Origin: Amoebidium appalachense
Lineage: Eukaryota > Ichthyosporea
Reading direction: 5' to 3'
NCBI GenBank assembly: GCA_963693365.1
Contig: CAVNZM010000002.1
Location: 9,486,001 to 9,550,000 of the forward strand
Length of the DNA: 64,000 bases
Position 1 is the first letter of the stretch. The number at the start of each line of letters is the position of its first letter. Under the pieces are notes generated by a model that saw only the letters and a list, made by a program, of their open reading frames with translations, ran no database searches and was not told the origin of the DNA. The position numbers were made by a program, and so were the translations under genes. Positions 1 to 64,000 of the stretch are shown here, piece after piece.

Positions 1-170
1 GGGGGGGAGGGGGGGAGGAGGGAAGGAGGGGGGAGGAAGAGGACCGGGGGAGGGGGGGGGGGGGGAGGTATTTAATGCGGCTCCAACAGTCGTTGCAATT
101 ATGTGTATCACCCAAAGGTTCGTGGTATAGAATTATTTGTATATATGAACGGCTAAACCAAACCCAAGGT

Positions 171-213
<43 letters not shown>

Positions 214-222
214 AAAAAAAAA

Positions 223-254
<32 letters not shown>

Positions 255-435
255 AGGAGGGAAAAAAAAAAAAAAAAAAAAAAGAAGAAGCAGAAAGACG
301 AAAAAAATATGTAACAGAGAGAGCGGAAGGCGAGGCACCACAAACACAGATAAAACGAAAGAAAGAAGCGAAGACAACTCCCCCAGGCCTGCTCCCGTCC
401 CTCAGACCCTCCGCTTTGAAACTCTTCCAGGATCC

Positions 436-495
<60 letters not shown>

Positions 496-774
496 AAAGC
501 GAGACCCTTCCCTCCCAGCTGCACTCCCCCCGTCTCCCCCCCCCCCCCCCCCAACCCCCCGGCCACCTCAACCTTCTCCCACCCCCTTCCCCCATTGAGA
601 TAAGACAATAAAAAATCAGGATTGACACATTTAAGGATATGGTTCCTCAAAGTGACATGTCCAACTTGTGGCCCGAGTCCCATGAGTCCATGTTTTCTTG
701 GCCACCCCTTATCCTGTTAGTGTGTTGTGTGTGCGAGTGTGTGTGCGTGTGAGTGTATGTGCGTGTCTGTGCGG

Positions 775-805
<31 letters not shown>

Positions 806-822
806 TATGTGTGTGTGTGTGT

Positions 823-899
<77 letters not shown>

Positions 900-1061
900 T
901 GTGTGTTTGATTGTGCCGTGTGTGGATGGGTGGTTGGCACCCGGTGCGCGTCAAGCTCTCTATTTCTCCTCTCTCGCAGACTTCTACTCTCCCGCTCTTC
1001 GAAAACCCCTCCCGAGTCCACACGTCTCCTCTCAGGCTCTCTCTCTCTTACCTCCCCCCTT

Positions 1062-1213
<152 letters not shown>

Positions 1214-1467
1214 TGCCTCTCTCTCCAAAGTTCTCTCTCTCTCTCTCTCTCATCCCCCCCTCCACCCTCCTCTGTATCACTCAGAATCTCTGAGACTCCC
1301 ACATTACTCGTTTCTTGTTTTCGAATCGTGTGTGCCACGTGTTTTTGGGAAAGTGTTTGTGCGTATGTGAGTGAATGTAAGTGAGTGAGTGAGTGTGTGT
1401 GTGTGTGTGCGCGCGCGCGTGTGCGTGTACTCGCGTCTGTGGGCACGTGTGTGCACGTGTGTGCACA

Positions 1468-1543
<76 letters not shown>

Positions 1544-1700
1544 TGTTTGTGTTACACTGTGTGTGTGAGTGTTTCTGTTATCTGTTGTGTGTGTGTGTGA
1601 GTGTAGGTGTGTTGGAGTGTGAGAGTCTGTAAGAGTATGTGTAAGTGTGACTGTGTGTGTGCGAGTGTGAGTGTATGTGCAAGTAGGTGTGTGTGTGTTC

Positions 1701-2104
<404 letters not shown>

Positions 2105-2362
2105 ACGCGTGTTTGCATATGTGTGCGTGTGTTTGAGGATGCTTGTGTGTGTGTGTGTGCGTGTATGTGTGTGTGTGTGTGCGCGCGCGCATCTGTGCGT
2201 GTACGTGTGTGTGTGTGCATGCACGCGAGAGAGGGTATTGGGTTTCTTCTTTTTTTTTGGGGGGGGGGGGGGGGGAGGGGGGGGGGAGGGAGAAGGGGGG
2301 GGGAGGGGAGGAATTTTTATGCCAAGGGTTTCTCTTTCCTTTTTCTTTTTCTTTTTTTTTTT

Positions 2363-2403
<41 letters not shown>

Positions 2404-2707
2404 ATATAGGCTTACGTGCTGACCGGGGCCGTTACATTTGGTAGAGGCCTCATAATCTTGGCTCTGACATATGTTTATTCAATTTCTTCAACAAAAGAGG
2501 GGAGAATGGTTTATAAAAAGACAAAACAGGAAAACTTTAATAATAATAAAAATTTAAAAGTTTTACTTCGTCTAAAAAGGCACATGCATTACAAGCCAAT
2601 CTCTCCACATTCAATCTTATTTAAGGGTTGTAAATTAATTCTTCTGTGAGGGTGTTGATGGAATAACCTCGCCTTCACCTGTAAGGCTTTTACTCACGGT
2701 ATTTTAC

Positions 2708-2713
2708 TTTATT
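2708..2713 (-). terminator. Possible polyadenylation signal of the receptor gene
   Basis: The plus strand reads TTTATT, which is AATAAA on the minus strand, about 350 bp downstream of the receptor stop codon at 3065-3067. It is the nearest canonical hexamer I noticed on that strand. The hexamer is short and could occur by chance. Confidence 0.25.
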
Positions 2714-2772
2714 TCATTCTTTCACTGCCCGGGGCTACCTCCGTAGATTTTCCCTAATGCAACGGTTTCTTA

Positions 2773-2814
<42 letters not shown>

Positions 2815-3064
2815 CCCACCCACCCACCCACACACACACACACACGCAAAAAGGCACCCGAATTTCCTTTCTTCATTATGTCCGAGCATTCTCGTTTGAT
2901 TCGAGCGAGTATCCAATAAAGAGCGCTTTATAAATTTAAAGATAAAAGGTTTAAAAAACGGGCGAAAGTATCATACCCATCTCGGAATTCCGGAAGCCAC
3001 GATGCCCGATTGTATGGATGAGTAACTTATACATGCTTTCTCGTGCGCCTGGCCAGGCCCTTCA

Positions 3065-6450
<3,386 letters not shown>

Positions 6451-6540
6451 CTTTGTGTGGTGAAAGAGTAAAACAAATGTCTCGCTCCGGTGTAGCTATC
6501 CGGAGTAAGTTTCCAGCTAAAAAGGGGATGCTTAATTCCA

Positions 6541-6770
6541 AAGAGGGGGGGGGGGGGGGGGGGGGTGAAAGGAAGATCGAGAGAGAGAGGAGGGGGAGGG
6601 GGAGGGGAGAGGGAGAGAGAGAGGGGGGGGGGTGGAGGGAGACAGAGAGAGAGGGCTTTGGAGAGAGCAAATGGGAGGGAAGGTGCTGAGAGAGGGAGAG
6701 AGAGGGGGAGGGGAGAAAGAGAGGGAGAGGGGGAGAGGGGGAGAGGGGGAGAGGGGGAGAGGGGGGGGGG

Positions 6771-6837
<67 letters not shown>

Positions 6838-6844
6838 GGGGGGG

Positions 6845-6932
<88 letters not shown>

Positions 6933-6951
6933 TCGAGAGAGGGAGGGAGAG

Positions 6952-6989
<38 letters not shown>

Positions 6990-7035
6990 GGTGGTCCATG
7001 AGAGGTGGGGGGGGGGGGGGAGGGGGGGAGGGGGG
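6541..7035. repeat. Long (GA)n / poly(G) low-complexity block in receptor intron 4
   Basis: Almost 500 bp of G/A-only sequence includes (GA)n at about 6773-6828 and 6847-6927. On the coding strand it is pyrimidine only. It separates exons 4 and 5 of the receptor. Confidence 0.95.
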
Positions 7036-7074
7036 ACAGCAAGAGGGAAGGGGCACGATGCTTATGATATTCAC

Positions 7075-10000
7075 TTGCATCCAACACACTTTGCATCTCA
7101 GGCGGTGTCGGGTATGGGTACGTAAACGAGAGCACGTTTGTAAACTGCATTCTGTCAGCATCCCAATAATGATCGAATTTATCGGTGTTCCACAGACTCT
7201 TGTATGGCGGCAGCACGTCCATATCGAAGTTGACTTGCTCTACATAGTTGACTCCATCGGTTTTGGTAGTGCACATGGATGTGACGTTCCATGCAAGCGA
7301 CCTACAGAGGGAGATGGTAAGTTAGTTGGTAGAGGGATTCACCAAACCTGACTCAAAAGTTCTGACTCAGAAAACAACGGATCCGGAATGCTAAACGAGG
7401 TGGATTAATATCGCACGCAGTGACCTGAAGAATACTGTTCAGACTCAGTTGTTGTATATTACCAGTTACTTCATTTTCGTCTCTAGGTGTTTAAATAACC
7501 GACCCCATTGTCATCGTATGTGGGTGGTGTGCACCCAGGCATCATAGAAATACACAATGAGAAATAAGGGTTGCGTTTTGCACGGGCCCAAACGAAGAAG
7601 GAAATTTTGAAGACGTTAACGTTGAGGTGTTTATTTTTTGTGTGTGTGGGGGGAGGGGGGGGGGGAGGGGGAGGGGGGGGGGGGGGGGGGGGAATACAGG
7701 GTAGAGGGGAGAGGGAGGGGGGAGGGTACAGGGGAGAAGGGGGAAGGGGGGAGGGGGGGGGAAGAGGGAGGCGGCTCGGGGGGAAGAGATGAGTGGGAGG
7801 GAGGGAGGGAGGGAGGGAGGGAGGGAGGGAAGGAGGGTGAGGAGTACTAGGGGGGCACAGGGAGGAGCAGGGGGAATGGGCATCGGGGTAGAAGTGAAAT
7901 ATATTACTTACGGATGCTTGGCCTTCGACGTGATTGCAATACCCACACTCGTGCCGACGGTGATTCCGTTAAGAATCACTGAATAGCTGATCTCTTCGTG
8001 GTTTTCCCAATCAAAGGGGACCTCAGAAGTAAGCGACATTCCAAACAAATTGCCAAAAGATTTCTGGTCTCCATTTGCGTGTGTGTGATTGTTGTAGAAG
8101 TTAAAGGGAGGGACCCATGGATCAATGTTTGGATAATTTTTTCCCACGTCTTGAAGGCGTTTGATTGGGCGGGATACCAGTCGGGGTCAATGTATTTTGA
8201 AGTGAACATGGGCTTAATCACGTCATCTATAGCCCTAACATAAAGGTCTGAATCCATGTTGCATTGGTACAAATCAGTGCTATTCAGACGTGGGGTGATT
8301 GGTAGTACTCCATACGAGCGGCCTACCAGGGACAAAATTTCCATTTCATTGAGGGAAGCTGGGTTGAAGAGAAAACCTGGGTAGCCCTGCATTTTTCAGG
8401 TTAGAATTTGGTTGTCACTCATTTGGGTTATAATAGTATAGGATGTGCATGTTCATAGCCTACTGTAGAAGTTGGATACTACTGTAATTTTCAAGTGTCT
8501 TTTGTAAATGATTGAACAGTTTCACAAAATATAGACCGTTACGAAAACTGAAGGGATTTAAAAGGTGGGGATACTCCGACCATGCATGTCTCACGATAGC
8601 ACATAAGCTGTGGGAAATTACTAAAAGGCTGAATGTACGTACACGTGGTGCCTGTAACTTCATACACTTAGACTTTCTCGTTCTAACACTCAGAGAGGCC
8701 CAGAATTACCCTCCAAGCCTCCCCCACCTCCCCCCACCCCCCTGCCTTCTCCCGAGGCCTTTAAATTTGGTCTTCAAGAGCCCGCTACCCGAACCTCTAG
8801 TTAGTAAGTTTACAAACCACAAGAGTAATCGTCCCCCCCCCCCCCCTCCCCCCCCCCCTCCCCCTCCCCCCCCTCAGAGTCTCTCCATATCTTCCCCCCC
8901 CCCCCCCCCTCTCCCAGTCCCCCGAAGCTAATAGAGCAAATATGGAGGCCCTGAGAATAGAGTGGTTTAGAAGGGATTAATATATTAGAAGCTAATATTG
9001 AGGCAAAAATGGAGTGGTTCGTACCGGCGTTTTCTCTGTGATAGTTTTTGCATACTCCATGAACATTTCCCACGTCCAATCACTGATCTCCATTGTACTT
9101 GATGGACCCCCGGGTGGAGTGCCCAAACCCAAAGCACTGAAAGTCGTCGTATTGAAGAGTAGCACTCTGTAGTTGGAGACAAAAGGACGTGCAAGCCATC
9201 CACCCCTTTCATTTCGGAAAGATTGCAAAAACCCCGTAGGAACATCAAAAGAAATATCTTTTCCGGTTGCAAAATCCACCTCCATCCACTTGGTGAGGTC
9301 TGACGCCATGCCCTTAGCCGTCAGCTCCTGCGTCATATCCTCGCGGACTGTTACCATATCTGGATACTGGTCGCTGGGAATGTCTTTGCGGGTGAAGTTG
9401 GACAGCGGAAGGTTCCAGATCTCTCCGTAGAAGGGCCGTCCCTCATACTTTGCGCGGTGGCATGCGGTATGTTGCATGGCCCGGACCAACTGTAGCTGGG
9501 GTGGGTTAATCCCTGCACATGTGGCCGCAAAGTTAGAGCGTATGCATACCAGATGGGCTCCGAGACTGAGGAAGCTAGCTACATGTGGGTCAAGAAATAT
9601 GAGTTTGCTCTGTAAAACCTATCATACTCGATACATAGCACTTCACTGATTATGACCTAATAGTATGTCACCTAACACGGTATTGTTAGGTCATTGAATC
9701 TCGACGTGACTTACACATTTTTTTTTACAATATTGTAAGCCACGTGACCCATATTTACTTATGACTGCTTGCTAATTTGTTATGGCTGTGACAGCAGAGT
9801 ATATTGTAGGTTGAGAAGTTGTAACTATGCTCAACTTAAATCGTAAAGTTACAAGTCGCAATTGCCACTTTGAATATTGGGAGCTCTCGAGCCTGTGGAA
9901 GGGTTTAGCAAGTATATATATTTACAAATATTTTCCACGGTGCCACGTGCCTTACCTTCGGCAATTAAACCTCTGTAATGATTCCACATGACAACTCTGT

Positions 10001-10358
10001 CTTGCGGTTCAATCTGCACCCCTTCAGCCTGGGGCATAATAATCTTAAAAACCGTAGCATGCGGAGCATCGAACGTGTCGTTCAGAGGTTTTCCCCCGAC
10101 CATGGGATTGCCCTGAGCGTCAAACGCAAAAACTTAGTTGCTCCCGAGTCAAAACCTTTTTTTCCCAAGGCAGCAGACATCCCCATGCTTTTCGCACAGG
10201 GATTTCTCGTGGTCAACTATCCCTGTCCCATTGTATCTGCTCCAAATGCTGGCAGCGCTACGGCGCTGACGGTGCCCACCTTTGTTTTTTGCCCTGCGGG
10301 CATCGGCCCACGCTGTGCAGATCGCTGCTGTGACGAGAAGGAGCTTGTAGAGCCCCAT
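7075..10358 (-). CDS. Receptor exons 1-4: signal peptide and solute-binding-like ectodomain
   Basis: The start at 10358 is chosen because it opens a classic signal peptide (MGLYKLLLVTAAICTAWA, then a basic stretch). Exon 2 holds the diagnostic block of bacterial family 1 solute-binding proteins. First comes a GGWLARPF-x-SNYRVLLFN segment, which corresponds to the conserved 'P...Y.vLyYN' strand. GLGTPP and WTWEMFMEYAKTIT follow, like the 'G..pP.TWdEl...akkl' helix. Exon 3 continues with GYPGFLF and a Trp/Asp-rich lobe. Exon 4 has a DVLPPYKSLW segment of the type found near the C-terminal end of these domains. Several N-x-T/S sequons fit an extracellular location. Usual class C receptors carry a type I periplasmic fold (ANF-receptor) instead, so this ectodomain is atypical. 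Exons 1 and 3 contain homopolymer frameshifts. Assignment to the solute-binding family is by motif only, and the ligand is unknown. Confidence 0.7.
7640..7880. repeat. G-rich / (GGGA)n low-complexity block in receptor intron 3
   Basis: Poly(G) with scattered A, followed by a (GGGA)n run at about 7796-7832, sits immediately downstream (on the minus strand) of the exon 3 donor at 7911. Confidence 0.9.
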
Positions 10359-11211
10359 TCTGCCGGATTGATTTGGTTATTTATTATTTATTGACTGAGA
10401 ACAAAAAAGCCGTGCTTCGGGGTTCATTAAAGACGGGCAATACAGCATGGCACATATGTTTTTGGACTACTGTAACCCCAGCAGTTATTATGTTTTTTTT
10501 TTTAAGCCGAGGACATTGTATTGAATCCGATTGCAATTGAGCTACTAGTTCTCAACAAAAGGCGCTGACTCAATACACGGTTGAACAGTTGGGGATCGAT
10601 CGAGTTACCTCACAAAGAAAATTGCTATATATCTGAAAAATAAAGTTGGCTAGCCGGAGTCACCCTGTCGCGTGCGGAAGCGACTGACACATCACACGCG
10701 CCTCTCCTGCCTTTTCTATTTGATATGACGTACGCACGACTGGTCATTAGCCTCGTCTCGGCTCGCGTTGGTTTGCAACGTTAACCGTCGAAACGTTGAT
10801 CGCACCAGTGTGGTGACAATCATTCTGATTCGCTCGAATATTTGAATATTAAAAGTTCTCAGAATTTCTGGCCTCGCAACCATAATATATATGCAATGCA
10901 TGTATAAGTATACATACAAACACATACACACACACACAAAAAGAAACACGTATAAATATAACAATTCATCAACTTATTCAACTCGATACAGTTTTCAACA
11001 AGTTTCTCGTGTGCGCGCGGGATCTTGCGAGCTCACGTACACAGGGTAGCTAGCTACACGTACACCGTACGGCCGATTTGGCGCCAAAAAGATTTCGTTG
11101 AGAATGCCGCATGATTGGAGGGATTGTAAGTGATGCTTCGGTGCGGGTGCAACCAATAGGAACGAGGAATAGGTTCAATAGATCGATGGCAGGCAGGCGG
11201 GCCGTGCGCTG

Positions 11212-11693
11212 GTGAGTTGCGACATAATGTGTGTGTGCGTGTGCGCACGCGTGTGTGTGTGTGTGCGTGCGTAAGGCTGTTTGTGTGTGTGTGTTTTTGT
11301 GTGCGTGTATGATGAGTGTGCATGTGTGTGTGTCTGCGTGTGTGCGTGATCGAGTGAATGCACACACGTGTAGATGTGCGTGTACTGTATGCACATTTGT
11401 GTATGCGGATGCGTGCATGTGTGTGCTTGTTTGTGTGTCCGTGCGTGTACGTGTGTGTGTGTGGCAGGGGAAAGAGGGGAGGAGGGCTGGGTGTGCGCTG
11501 CGAGTTGTGGCTCTGTATGAATATGGATAAATGAAAATAAGAAAGGCCTTCCAAGTTCCTAGCTCAGTCCTCCCTCTCCTTCTCTCTCAGCTCTCTCACA
11601 CTCTATCCCCCCCCCCCCCCCCCCCCCATCTCCCTCCCTCTCTCTGTTTCTCTCCCTCTCCCTCCCCCCTCCCTCTATCTCTCTCTCTTTCTG

Positions 11694-11725
<32 letters not shown>

Positions 11726-11898
11726 CCCCCCCCCCCCCTCCCCCCCTCCTCTCTCTTTCTATGTCTCTCTCTCTCTCTCTCTCCCTCTCTCTCTCTCTGT
11801 CTCTCTCTCTCTCTCTCCCCGGCTCTCTCTCTCTATCCTAACTAACCCTGCCCCCCCCCCCCCTCTCCCCCCCCCCCCCCCTCTCTCTCTCTCTCTCT

Positions 11899-11929
<31 letters not shown>

Positions 11930-12533
11930 TCAGAGCTCTCTCATACTCTCAATCTCCTCCCATATAAAGGGAAATTCTCGGACCGAGAAGCTTTTGCGCT
12001 GAAACTAATCCAAGAGCAGCCAGGATTATTTTGCCCTCTATTGTTACCAGTGTCCGCCTTTCTGCCCTGCAGTTGCCAGGCCATCATCATGACGGTCACA
12101 CACGTCGTGTGAGTGTGAGTGCTAGTGGTTTTGGGTATGTGCCCGTATGTGTATGACGGATGAAGGGGGGAGAAGGAAAAAAATAATCCTGGCTGCTCTT
12201 GGATTAGTTTCAGCGCAAAAGCTTCTCGGTCCGAGAATTTCCCTTTATATGGGAGGAGATTGAGAGTATGAGAGATGAAGGGCAGACACACACACATGCA
12301 CACTCATCATACACGCACACAAAAACACACACACACAAACAGCCTTACGCACGCACACACACACACACGTGCGCACACGCACACACACATTATGTCGCAA
12401 CTCACCTTCATCCGTCATACACATACGGGCACATACCCAAAACCACTAGCACTCACACTCACACGACGTGTGTGACCGTCATGATGATGGCCTGGCAACT
12501 GCAGGGCAGAAAGGCGGACACTGGTAACAATAG
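11212..12533. repeat. Nested near-perfect inverted repeats (three arm pairs)
   Basis: Three pairs of arms are reverse complements of each other. A is 11212-11334 with A' 12283-12405. B is 11937-12030 with B' 12182-12275. C is 12038-12166 with C' 12405-12533. B, C and B' form a foldback, with A' and C' attached directly after it. The B pair (94 bp) looks identical, the C pair (129 bp) nearly so, and the A pair differs at about one base. Arms this similar imply a very recent origin or an assembly artefact. Confidence 0.9.
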
Positions 12534-12618
12534 ATCATGCATGTACATTTTTTACTGAATGTAGAACTAACATAGGTATCATGGATTGTTAAAGGTCATG
12601 AAAGGATTGGGATAGAAA

Positions 12619-12651
<33 letters not shown>

Positions 12652-13143
12652 CAGTTACTGCATGGCCTTTGGGGGGGGGGGGGGGGGGGGGGGGAGGGAG
12701 GAGGGGGGAGGGGTGGGGGGAGAGGAAGGGGAGAGAGGGTTCCTGCGGAAAGGGAGGAGGGGTGGGGATCCGGAGGGAGGAGGTGGGGGAGGGGAGGGGG
12801 GGTAGGTGGGAGGACTGGCAGAGATCAAATGCTAAACACTTTGCATACTACAATTGCCTCGACGATCGTGCATATCATGATAATGTAGGAGATACACATG
12901 GAAGAGAGAGAGTCAAAAACTCAGTGAAGGATTGGTCCAGGAATAGGAATTCATTCAAGTAGCCTACTATAGATGGGTCGACCCTTATAATGCTATCTCG
13001 TACTAATTGACACATATGAAATGAATACACCAATCAAATGCGACCAAATAATCTGCCACAAGTTGCTATGTGTCACGCAGTGACATGCGGCAACTTTTGT
13101 GCAGCGCAAAGGAGCGCAAACTCCGGACTCGACGTGGGGCCGT

Positions 13144-13254
13144 AGGCCGGCAGCAGCCCTTGCACCCAGCTGGAGCTGCTAGACCACATGATGGCGGAGG
13201 TTTGGCCTGGCCTCACATGCACGCAGCGGAGATCATCAGGCTGCACAGGTGTGG
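13144..13254 (+). other. Possible orphan exon of unknown gene
   Basis: A plus-strand open segment encodes a non-repetitive peptide that includes QLELLDHMMAEVWPGL. It has possible AG acceptors at its left and a CACAG|GTGTG donor-like end near 13249. It matches nothing I recognise and does not fit the phase of the downstream gene, whose own start exon is 1.5 kb further right. It may be noncoding. Confidence 0.2.
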
Positions 13255-13540
13255 CTTTTTGGATTCTATACAATATCAATATTTCATCGGTCTGGCACAC
13301 CGACTGTGAAGCTTTGTTTGCTTGTTGGATTGGCCGCCCCAGATAATCTCATGAGCACTCAACCGAGTGTGTACACACACTGCACGGCATGTACATCCAC
13401 CATGGCCAGTTGTGCATGCATAACCGGTTGCCCTTGAGTTCTTGAGAGTAAGTGAGAAGCTATACTACTAACTAAGCTTAAGAGAGAGATCTGGAAAAAT
13501 CTAAAGCGATCTGCGAGACTCTGAAACACGGCACACACAC

Positions 13541-14148
<608 letters not shown>

Positions 14149-14802
14149 GAGAGAGGCTAAGGCGGCCGGAGATGAGAGACTCTGAGCTCGAGGAGAGAGA
14201 CTCTCAGGAGCCTCCGCGGCTCATGCAGCTGGGCCAAAGCTGTTAGCCAAATATAGCTTATCTGATCAACTTTGAGATAATCATATTTGGTTTATCTGAT
14301 AAGTTTTCCCCGGGCCGGCACAGTACTAGGAAGACAGTTTGAAAGTGAACGGACAGTCGCGACACACCAGTGAGAGCCGCTGACGTGCTCGAGGGAGAGA
14401 GAGAGAGAGAGAGTGTGTGTGTGAAAGAGAGAAGGAACAGAGTCCCTTTTGTAGAGACTGAAGAGCTTCACTGCTGAGAATAGCAAGCAGATATAGGGGG
14501 TTACTAGGGTGCTTTGGGTTAAGAATTCAAATGGAAGGCGAGCACGAGCATCTACTTGTTATGCAAGAAAGAGGGGGAAGACTTCGGGTGTAGTAGAACT
14601 CTATCATAGTATTAACAGATTACAAGGGGGTTTCCTTAAATTAGAGAACTAGCAGGCTATGCAAATGAATGCGATATAGCAGCTGGCTGGTTGCCAGCAA
14701 AACCACATCCGCAGAGAGCATTCCACTGAGGGGCACCCCAACAGGGGGTGAATAGGGAAGTTACTGGGTGGATCACCTGGTTGGGTGCTAGAAAACGGCA
14801 AC

Positions 14803-64000
<49,198 letters not shown>

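Overview
The window is eukaryotic nuclear DNA from an organism with intron-rich genes. Exons of 20-320 bp are separated by introns of 150 bp to 3 kb. Most introns are filled with homopolymer C/G, (CA)n, (GT)n, (CT)n, (GA)n and (GTGC)n tracts. Splice sites are mostly GT-AG with CTAAC-like branch points. Both genes have opisthokont-style homologs, so a unicellular relative of animals or another intron-rich protist is the best guess. The species cannot be named from sequence alone. Almost every long open frame here is a translated microsatellite, not a gene.

Layout. 1-3064 is intergenic or 3' flank, dominated by microsatellites. 3065-10358 (minus strand) is a class C (GABA-B/metabotropic-like) G-protein-coupled receptor gene in nine exons. 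Its ectodomain looks like a bacterial family 1 extracellular solute-binding protein. It is broken by about five single-base frame disruptions. 10359-14802 is intergenic between two divergent genes and holds a nested set of near-perfect inverted repeats (11.2-12.5 kb). 14803 to the right edge (plus strand) is the 5' two thirds of a WDFY3/ALFY-type BEACH-family scaffold gene. I reconstruct about 65 exons with consistent phase, roughly 7.26 kb of coding sequence (about 2,420 codons). It runs from a start codon that aligns with the start of animal WDFY3 to just beyond the W-x(5)-EGP motif that precedes the PH-BEACH module. The PH, BEACH, WD40 and FYVE parts would lie beyond the window.

The two genes share no obvious pathway: one is a membrane receptor, the other a large cytoplasmic scaffold for selective autophagy. 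The unusual biology is mainly in the non-coding DNA. There are four short inverted-repeat elements, each flanked by TTAA or a near match, inside introns of the BEACH gene. There is a dispersed structured element with a covarying stem that ends in a poly(C) tail. Exon-intron boundaries are repeatedly duplicated in tandem, including a run of decoy copies of exon 41. Several splice sites are embedded in (CA)n or (GT)n. Intronic poly(C) is strongly biased to the coding strand of both genes. All homology statements come from reading translations by eye against remembered family patterns; no search was run.
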